Shown: positions 42,883-48,611 of the stretch, one piece after another | Position numbering within the stretch: position 1 is the stretch's first letter | Layout: the number at the start of each line of letters is the position of its first letter | Origin: an uncultured Anaerolineae bacterium | GTDB taxonomy: Bacteria; Chloroflexota; Anaerolineae; Anaerolineales; Villigracilaceae | Direction: 5' to 3' | Assembly: GCA_903854805.1 (NCBI GenBank) | Contig: CAINXK010000045.1 | Span: 1-48,611, forward strand | Length of the DNA: 48,611 bases | Position numbers and translations under genes: made by a program | The notes under the pieces: generated by a model | What the model saw: only the letters and a program-made list of their open reading frames with translations | Database searches by the model: none | Told to the model about the DNA's origin: nothing

Positions 42883-44397
42883 ATGAATAGTCCTCTGGTT
42901 TTGATGGAAGGCATCGAAAAGTCATTTACAGGCGTTCATGCGCTCAGCCAATGCAGGTTTGAACTCCAGGCTGGTGAAGTTATGGCGTTGGTTGGGGAAA
43001 ACGGCGCTGGAAAGTCCACTTTAATGAAGATTTTGACCGGAGTCTATAAAAAAGATGCCGGTCATATTTTTTACAAGGGACAAGAGGTTGAAGTCCCGAA
43101 CCCGGCTGCGGCCCAACACCTGGGCATCAGCATTATTCACCAGGAACTCAACTTGATGCCGCATCTCAGTGTGGCTCAGAATATATTTATCGGGCGAGAA
43201 CCTCGCAAAGCAAAAATTTTTCTAAACGACGACGAAATTAATTTAAAAACAACCCAGCTGTTGGACATGATGCACCTCAAGCTTGATCCACGTGTAAAAG
43301 TGGCTGATCTAACCGTTGCGAAGCAGCAGATGGTAGAAATTGCCAAAGCGCTCTCGTACAATGCTGAAGTTTTGATCATGGATGAACCGACTGCTGCGTT
43401 GACCGAATCTGAAATTGATGAGCTTTTTATCATAATTCGACGTCTGCGCGAAAAAGGCGTCGGGATTGTGCATATTTCACATCGCCTGGAAGAATTAAAA
43501 CAAATCTCCGACCGCGTGACAGTCATGCGTGACGGTCAATACATCGATACGGTCAACACCAAAGAAACCTCCATCGACAAGATTATCAGTATGATGGTCG
43601 GCCGAACGATATTTGAATCCTCCCCCGAAATTCCAGAAAACCCATCCAGCGAGATCGTGCTGGATGTAAAAAATCTCAACCGCGGGAATGTCATCAAGAA
43701 TGTCAGCTTTTGCCTGAATAAAGGAGAAATCCTCGGGTTTGCCGGGTTGATGGGCGCCGGGCGGACAGAGGTGGCACGCGCAATTTTTGGCGCCGACCCT
43801 TATGAACAGGGCGAAGTATATATTCGAGGTAAAAAGACCGACATCAAAAGTCCAAACGACGCGGTCCAACATGGTATTGGATATTTATCCGAAGATCGAA
43901 AAAGATATGGTCTCACGCTTGGAATGGATGTAGAGACAAATGTTGTTTTGGCAGCCTACAACAAATTCCTGGGATTTTTGGGGATCGTAAAGAATGAAAA
44001 AACAGCGGAAACAGCCGAGCATTATGTGCAGGCTCTGTCCATCAAAACGCCAAGTATTCAACAGAGCACAAAGAATCTTTCAGGCGGAAACCAGCAAAAG
44101 GTGATCATAGCAAAATGGTTGACCGCCAACACCGAAATCTTGATCTTTGATGAACCTACTCGTGGTATTGACGTTGGAGCAAAGAGCGAAATTTACAAAC
44201 TGCTCAACGATCTGGCTCGCCAGGGCAAATCAATCATCATGATCTCTTCTGAGCTGCCAGAAATCTTGCGTATGAGTCACCGGATTATCGTAATGTGTGA
44301 AGGTCGCATTACTGGCGAGCTGGATGGAGCAACCGCCACACAAGAGAAAATCATGAAATATGCCACCCAGCGCACAGAATCATTGATCGTTAATTAA
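42883..44397 (+). CDS. Sugar ABC transporter ATPase (RbsA/MglA type)
   Basis: The 504-residue protein has two nucleotide-binding domains in tandem, the layout of monosaccharide (CUT2) importers. Domain 1 has Walker [10 protein letters not shown] and Walker [16 protein letters not shown]. Domain 2 has a degenerate Walker A (GLMGAGRTE), as is normal for this family, plus [15 protein letters not shown] and [16 protein letters not shown]. It powers uptake through the permease and binding protein encoded next. The AAGGA ribosome site precedes the ATG. It is the first gene behind the TTGACA/TACAAT promoter and LacI-type operator. Confidence 0.95.
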   Translation: MNSPLVLMEGIEKSFTGVHALSQCRFELQAGEVMALVGENGAGKSTLMKILTGVYKKDAGHIFYKGQEVEVPNPAAAQHLGISIIHQELNLMPHLSVAQNIFIGREPRKAKIFLNDDEINLKTTQLLDMMHLKLDPRVKVADLTVAKQQMVEIAKALSYNAEVLIMDEPTAALTESEIDELFIIIRRLREKGVGIVHISHRLEELKQISDRVTVMRDGQYIDTVNTKETSIDKIISMMVGRTIFESSPEIPENPSSEIVLDVKNLNRGNVIKNVSFCLNKGEILGFAGLMGAGRTEVARAIFGADPYEQGEVYIRGKKTDIKSPNDAVQHGIGYLSEDRKRYGLTLGMDVETNVVLAAYNKFLGFLGIVKNEKTAETAEHYVQALSIKTPSIQQSTKNLSGGNQQKVIIAKWLTANTEILIFDEPTRGIDVGAKSEIYKLLNDLARQGKSIIMISSELPEILRMSHRIIVMCEGRITGELDGATATQEKIMKYATQRTESLIVN

Positions 44398-44468
44398 GAT
44401 TAACCGCATTTTACAATCTGCTTCCTGACTCACACGCACACCCAATAACGAATTTCGGAAGGTGAATG

Positions 44469-45458
44469 ATGTCCATTATAAATGCTCAGAAACAATCTTT
44501 CCTGCGCTCAGATGCAACCCAAAAACTGCTGGCATTTGCAGCCCTGATTGTGCTCTTCGTGGGCTTTTCTCTGGCATCGCCTAACTTTTTTTCTTTCTCA
44601 AATATCACCGGTATATTACTGGCCACGGCCGTAAACGGTGTGTTGGCGCTGGGGGTCACATTTGTCATCATCACGGCCGGGATCGATCTTTCGATTGGCA
44701 CGGTTATGACATTTTCAGCCGTCATGACCGGTGTTTTTATCACAATGTGGAAGCTGCCGGTTTCAGTGGGTGTTGTAGGTGGTTTGCTCGCCGGGGGTGC
44801 CTGCGGATTGGTAAGCGGTATCCTTATCGCCAAGATGAAAATTCCACCTTTCATTGCCACACTCGGCATGATGATGGTCACTAAGGGTCTTTCTCTGGTG
44901 ATTTCAGGTTTGAAACCAATTTATTTTACCGACACTCCAGTCTTCAATCAGATTGCAATGGGATCAGTCCTGGGAAAAATCATCCCAGGCTTTGAAATTC
45001 CCAATGCAGTCTTAATCCTGTTCGCGGCTGCAATTATAGCCAGCCTGGTTCTGACGAAAACAATCTTGGGACGCTATGATTGCGCGATTGGCTCTAATGA
45101 AGAAGCTACACGGCTTTCTGGTGTCAACGTGGATCGTTGGAAAATTGCGATCTATAGCCTGTGCGGTTTGTTCGCCGGGTTGGCAGGCGTATTGATGGCC
45201 TCGCGCTTGAATTCAGCCCAACCCGCGCTAGGTGCTGGGTATGAGTTGGATGCAATCGCTGCAGCAGTGATCGGCGGCACTTCTTTGAGCGGTGGAGAAG
45301 GTACCATCGTCGGAACCATTATTGGCGCATTCATCATGAGCGTTTTAACCAATGGTTTACGCATTCTCTCAGTGCCGCAAGAATGGCAAATGGTGGTTAC
45401 CGGCGGGATCGTGATTGCCGCCGTATATGCAGATATCCTGCGCCGTCGCCAAAAATAA
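44469..45458 (+). CDS. Sugar ABC transporter permease (RbsC type)
   Basis: The 329-residue membrane protein has about eight to ten helices and BPD_transp_2 family marks: GITAGIDLSIGTVM-like VIITAGIDLSIGTVM, PPFIATLGMMMVTKGLSL, and the cytoplasmic coupling region GRYDCAIGSNEEATRLSGVNV. VIGGTSLSGGEGTIVGTIIGA is also typical. The ATG at 44469 was chosen because GAAGG is six bases before it; 44466 is also possible. It lies 71 bases after the ATPase gene in the same operon. Confidence 0.93.
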   Translation: MSIINAQKQSFLRSDATQKLLAFAALIVLFVGFSLASPNFFSFSNITGILLATAVNGVLALGVTFVIITAGIDLSIGTVMTFSAVMTGVFITMWKLPVSVGVVGGLLAGGACGLVSGILIAKMKIPPFIATLGMMMVTKGLSLVISGLKPIYFTDTPVFNQIAMGSVLGKIIPGFEIPNAVLILFAAAIIASLVLTKTILGRYDCAIGSNEEATRLSGVNVDRWKIAIYSLCGLFAGLAGVLMASRLNSAQPALGAGYELDAIAAAVIGGTSLSGGEGTIVGTIIGAFIMSVLTNGLRILSVPQEWQMVVTGGIVIAAVYADILRRRQK

Positions 45459-45565
45459 CGGCAAATTTCAAAGATGAAAGGAGCAGAGAAAATAAAAAGA
45501 AATCTATGCTCGAAAAGAAGTCTGTTCAATTTTTCAACCCTAACACTCTAAGAGGAGAAATAGAA

Positions 45566-46552
45566 ATGAAGGCTCAAAAACTGTTTTCTTTATTCGTGAC
45601 CCTCGTGGTCATCTCCATGCTGGTCGCTGCTTGCGCTCCCGCTGCCGCCCCCGCCGCCCCGGCCGCTCCCGCTGCCGCCACCAAACTGTATATCCCTGTT
45701 ATTTCCAAGGGTTTCCAGCACCAGTTCTGGCAAGCCGTCAAGATTGGTTCCGAGAAGGCTGCAAAAGATTTGAATGTTGACATCTCCTTTGAAGGCCCTG
45801 AAGGCGAAAATCAAGTTGACAAACAAGTTGAAATGTTCCAGACCGCCCTCGACAAGAAACCAGCCGCCATCTGCCTGGCCGCAGTAGACTCCAAGGCTTT
45901 CATTCCGCTGCTTGAGAAGGCCAAGGCTGCCAAGATCCCCGTGATCGGCTTTGACTCCGGCGTCGACAGTGACATCCCGGTCACAACCGCTTCCACTGAC
46001 AATATAGCCGCCGCCGCTATGGCTGCTGACAAAATGGCCGAACTTGTCGGTGGCGAAGGCGAAGTTGCCGTTATCGCTCACGACCAGACCAGCCGCACCG
46101 GCATCGATCGCGTCAAAGGCTTCACTGATCAGATGACCAATAAGTACCCCAAGATCAAGATCGTCGAAACCCAGTATGGTGGCGGCGACCAACTCAAATC
46201 CACCGACCTGGCCAAGACCATCATCCAGGCCCACCCCAACCTGAAGGGCTTCTTCGGCGCGAACGAAGGCTCGATCATCGGCGTGCTGAACGGCGTCAAA
46301 GAAATGAACATGATCGGCAAGATTGTAGTCATCGGCTACGACTCCGGCCAACAGCAGATGGACGCTGTCCGCAGTGGCGCCGAAGCCGGCGCGATCACCC
46401 AGGACCCGATCGGTATTGGTTACAAATGCGTTGAAGCTGCCGTGAAGGCTGTCAACGGCGAAACCCTGCCCAAGAACATCGACACTGGCTTCAAATGGTA
46501 CGACAAGACCAACATCGACGACCCGGCCATCCAGGCTGTGCTGTACAAGTAA
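45566..46552 (+). CDS. Sugar-binding lipoprotein of the ABC transporter (Peripla_BP_4)
   Basis: The 328-residue protein starts MKAQKLFSLFVTLVVISMLV with lipobox VAAC (Cys23) and an Ala/Pro spacer. A ribose-binding-like fold follows with LYIPVISKGFQHQFWQAVK, DKKPAAICLAAVDSKAFIPLLE, VIGFDSGVD, EVAVIAHDQTSRTGIDRVK and GFFGANEGSIIGVLNG. It captures the substrate outside the membrane. Codon use is sharply biased to C- and G-ending codons compared with the ATPase and permease, a sign of high expression. GAGGAG at 45552-45557 is the ribosome site. A perfect terminator follows. The exact sugar is unknown. Confidence 0.93.
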   Translation: MKAQKLFSLFVTLVVISMLVAACAPAAAPAAPAAPAAATKLYIPVISKGFQHQFWQAVKIGSEKAAKDLNVDISFEGPEGENQVDKQVEMFQTALDKKPAAICLAAVDSKAFIPLLEKAKAAKIPVIGFDSGVDSDIPVTTASTDNIAAAAMAADKMAELVGGEGEVAVIAHDQTSRTGIDRVKGFTDQMTNKYPKIKIVETQYGGGDQLKSTDLAKTIIQAHPNLKGFFGANEGSIIGVLNGVKEMNMIGKIVVIGYDSGQQQMDAVRSGAEAGAITQDPIGIGYKCVEAAVKAVNGETLPKNIDTGFKWYDKTNIDDPAIQAVLYK

Positions 46553-46570
46553 TTTGATCGGTTATGAAGT

Positions 46571-46601
46571 GGGCTGCTGGTTCTCCAGCAGCCCTTTTTT
46601 T
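46571..46601 (+). terminator. Intrinsic terminator of the sugar transporter operon
   Basis: GGGCTGCTGG (46571-46580), TTCT loop, CCAGCAGCCC (46585-46594), then seven T. It separates the transporter from the activase gene. Confidence 0.95.
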
Positions 46602-46676
46602 ATCCTTTTGCCCGGAGAACTGGTCTTGTCCCGGTTCTTAAATAAGGTTCCCAGTGGTATTACGAAAGCCGGAATA

Positions 46677-46705
46677 TTGACAGATAATTGGTATCATCTG
46701 ATAAT
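46677..46705 (+). promoter_or_regulatory. Promoter of the glycyl-radical enzyme operon
   Basis: TTGACA (46677-46682), exactly 17 bases, GATAAT (46700-46705). Expected transcription start near 46712, about 28 bases before the ATG at 46739. Confidence 0.85.
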
Positions 46706-46715
46706 ACCAATTATC
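46683..46715 (+). promoter_or_regulatory. 12-bp inverted repeat operator in the GRE promoter
   Basis: GATAATTGGTAT (46683-46694) and ATACCAATTATC (46704-46715) are perfect inverted copies around a 9-base spacer. The left arm fills the promoter spacer and the right arm covers the -10 and start. It contains the same TGGTAT half-site as the transporter operator at 42798. Confidence 0.7.
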
Positions 46716-46738
46716 AAATATGATTTGAGAAATGATGT

Positions 46739-47608
46739 ATGCAAATTAAGATTTTCCAAAAAGGCTTTAATTATTCTCAAGACGGTACCGGCAACCGTCT
46801 GGTCTACCATCTGCAAGGGTGTAATTTGCATTGCCCTTGGTGCGCCAATCCTGAAGGGATTGCCATCAAAGGGGCTCTCTGGGTATCCAACGAATTTTTA
46901 ATTGACTCAATTTGTCCATATGGTGCCATCGACTCAAAACAAATTAATCGATTGCTGTGTGATGCTTGCAACACCAGGGAATGCATTACCCGCCACAGAA
47001 CCAGGGGAATCCGGCTTTCTTATCAAGAATACGAAATCGATGCCATTATTGAAGAAGTTAAACGAAGCTCTGCTCTTTTTTATGATGGAGGCGGTGTAAC
47101 TTTAAGCGGTGGAGAACCAACCCTCCAATTTGAAGCCGTCAAACTATTATTGAGTGAATTAAAAAATCTGGGTATCCACACAGCCATTGAGACCAATGCC
47201 AGTCACCCCAGGCTTGAAACTCTTTTTCCATTTATTGATTTACTCATCATGGATTTCAAACATTACGACGATGCTCTTTGCGCCAGTGTGACCGGTGTAA
47301 ATAATGCGATAGTCAAAGAAAATATCCTAAAAGCAGCTGCCTTGCACAACAGGGTTCTGATACGCGTCCCAGTTATTAAGAGTTTTAATGATTCAGTGAC
47401 CGATATCTGGAATTATGTTGGTTTTTTCAAACAGCATAATATTTCAAATGCAACTTTTGAGTTTTTACCTTTCCATGAATACGGTCGGACAAAATGGCTG
47501 CAGTGTGGCATGTCTTACGTCATGCAAGATGGTTATGTTAATCCAGAAATAATCGCTTTATATGAAAAAATATTCATGGATAGCAATTTCAAGTTGGCCC
47601 ATACATAA
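46739..47608 (+). CDS. Glycyl-radical enzyme activating protein
   Basis: The 289-residue radical SAM protein has cluster motif GCNLHCPWCANPEG (CxxxCxxC) and the typical YDGGGVTLSGGEPTLQ. It cleaves S-adenosylmethionine to place a glycyl radical on the enzyme encoded next. The insert after the cluster motif holds only four cysteines (SICPYGAI, LLCDACNTREC), where most GRE activases of this type have eight for two extra 4Fe-4S clusters. Only one auxiliary cluster is therefore expected. It starts just downstream of its own promoter and operator, and the GRE gene follows after 11 bases. Confidence 0.92.
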   Translation: MQIKIFQKGFNYSQDGTGNRLVYHLQGCNLHCPWCANPEGIAIKGALWVSNEFLIDSICPYGAIDSKQINRLLCDACNTRECITRHRTRGIRLSYQEYEIDAIIEEVKRSSALFYDGGGVTLSGGEPTLQFEAVKLLLSELKNLGIHTAIETNASHPRLETLFPFIDLLIMDFKHYDDALCASVTGVNNAIVKENILKAAALHNRVLIRVPVIKSFNDSVTDIWNYVGFFKQHNISNATFEFLPFHEYGRTKWLQCGMSYVMQDGYVNPEIIALYEKIFMDSNFKLAHT

Positions 47609-47619
47609 GGAGATATTGG

Positions 47620-48611
47620 ATGTCCATTGAAAAAATTTATGCCACAGAAGCATTGAATCAAATGGCCCGCAAACTCTTTGAAGAAGAACGGAAGCGGAAC
47701 CGCCTGGATGGCTGGTTTATTGCGAAAGAAATTGCGCGTGGATGCGACGAAAAGTATCGCGAGCTTCCGTCTCCTTTGAAAGCAGCCGAAACCCTGCGAG
47801 AAATCCTTAAACAAATTCCGCTTGAGATCAGCGAGCATGCAATTTTTGCAGGTACACAAAATGATGCCTTTGCGAGGTCTTATGCGTTGATCAACCCTGC
47901 TTTTAGGGTCGACTCTTTCAACGGATATTGTGATCCTGCGGCTGTATTTAATGACATCCAACCCAATGAAATATTTAGCGAAGCACGGATTCAAGCGCTC
48001 CGTGCTTATACCCTGGAAACGCCCTTTGTGAAGAATCTAAAAGATGCCTATAAAAAGGCGGAGAATGACACATCCGAGGCCGTTTATTTTATTGAACAGG
48101 TGACCGGACATCTCATCCCAGACATTAAACCGGTTCTTTCGATGGGCATTGAAGGGCTCCTGCAAGCAATTGATCAAAACAACCTTATTGCCACAGATCC
48201 ATCCCAAAAAACCTATTTTGAAGCGATCAAGATAACGCTGGATGGAGTAGCCATACTGGCAGGTCGCTATGCAGAATGTGCCAGACAGTTGCTCCAAAAT
48301 GAAACCAACCCTGAGCGCAGGGATTTGCTAAAATTGATGGAAGACACCCTGGGCAAGGTTCCATTCCGGGCAGCTGATAACCTGTATGAAGCCATCCAAT
48401 CTTTTATTTTGATCTGGCAGGTCATGTGTTTGGAACAAGCACCCAACCCGTTTGCCTTTTCTGTCGGGAATGCTGACCGCATTTTTGAGCCCTACCGCGC
48501 AGCCGGCGCATCAGACAGCCAAACCACTTCGGCACTCTTTAAACATCTGTTGGTTTTCTTCAACGTCGGTGACCGAAGTTGGGCTATTTCACAAAACCTG
48601 ATCGTGGGCGG
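47620..48611 (+). CDS. Glycyl radical enzyme (PFL-like), partial, C-terminus outside window
   Basis: The first 330 codons of a pyruvate-formate-lyase-like enzyme run to the window edge. The ATG at 47620 follows AAGGAG. The N-terminal part reads MSIEKIYATEALNQMARKLF with GWFIAKEIARG, GTQNDAFARSYALINPAFR, EQVTGHLIPDIKPVLSMGI and ILIWQVMCLEQAPNPFAFSVG, consistent with the PFL barrel. The catalytic Cys and the C-terminal Gly loop lie beyond the edge, so the class cannot be set. It does not look like pyruvate formate-lyase itself. With a CUT2 sugar transporter next door under a related operator, a sugar- or polyol-type substrate is likely. Confidence 0.85.
   Translation, partial: MSIEKIYATEALNQMARKLFEEERKRNRLDGWFIAKEIARGCDEKYRELPSPLKAAETLREILKQIPLEISEHAIFAGTQNDAFARSYALINPAFRVDSFNGYCDPAAVFNDIQPNEIFSEARIQALRAYTLETPFVKNLKDAYKKAENDTSEAVYFIEQVTGHLIPDIKPVLSMGIEGLLQAIDQNNLIATDPSQKTYFEAIKITLDGVAILAGRYAECARQLLQNETNPERRDLLKLMEDTLGKVPFRAADNLYEAIQSFILIWQVMCLEQAPNPFAFSVGNADRIFEPYRAAGASDSQTTSALFKHLLVFFNVGDRSWAISQNLIVG

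Noticed and set aside
45590..46351. Minus-strand ORF of 253 codons opposite the sugar-binding lipoprotein
   Set aside because: It is a shadow of a strongly codon-biased gene; its Gly/Asp/Val-rich sequence has no recognisable domain.
1..48611. tRNA, rRNA, transposon or phage features
   Set aside because: I looked at the gaps on both strands and saw no cloverleaf, rRNA or transposase/integrase pattern; a tRNAscan and ISfinder search would settle it.

Overview
The window looks like a chromosomal contig from a Chloroflexota bacterium of class Anaerolineae. This is an inference from style, not from a marker gene. The signs are many lipoproteins and membrane-anchored proteins with long Thr/Pro (TPTPT) linkers, DUF4349, DUF4352-like and DUF6951-like proteins, R2lox, a tungsten-type radical SAM maturase, a glycyl radical enzyme and moderate GC. 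I see no rRNA, tRNA, CRISPR array, transposase or phage gene.

Layout. 1-9.2 kb: a GNAT acetyltransferase and surE (minus strand) diverge from a beta-propeller lipoprotein, a second lipoprotein and a large M23 peptidase (plus strand). Then come a GT-C glycosyltransferase, a phosphoglucose/phosphomannose isomerase and rsmI (minus). 9.3-14.2 kb: a DinB-like protein, a lipoprotein, a NarL-type two-component system and a degenerate receiver protein. 14.2-17.3 kb: an ABC exporter and a Nudix hydrolase. 17.7-21.5 kb: two tandem paralogous proteins with the extracellular domain and four-helix pore region of pentameric ligand-gated ion channels (pLGIC). The first also carries an extracytoplasmic dCache sensor domain. 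This is the most unusual part of the window.

22.3-25.5 kb: a three-gene cluster that fits hydroxyproline catabolism (epimerase, FAD dehydrogenase, DHDPS-family deaminase). 25.9-28.4 kb: a CotA-like multicopper oxidase (minus) behind a candidate c-di-GMP-I riboswitch with its own promoter and terminator. 28.6-33.6 kb: R2lox, an ADP-ribose-type Nudix hydrolase, a heparinase II/III-like protein, a GT4 glycosyltransferase and a YqfO-like domain protein. 33.7-38.7 kb: small proteins, a truncated M14 peptidase start, a DUF4349 lipoprotein, and a redox cassette (two small anchored proteins, ApbE, ferric-reductase-like cytochrome). 38.9-42.5 kb: a PhoB/PhoR-type pair and a radical SAM/SPASM protein with an AbrB-like N-terminus.

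42.8 kb to the end: a sugar ABC transporter (ATPase, permease, binding lipoprotein) behind a strong promoter with a LacI-type operator. It is followed by a separately promoted glycyl-radical activase and the start of its glycyl radical enzyme, which is cut by the window edge. Both promoters carry TGGTAT half-sites, so uptake and anaerobic breakdown of one substrate are probably co-regulated. Most operons end in clear intrinsic terminators, which help define transcription units.
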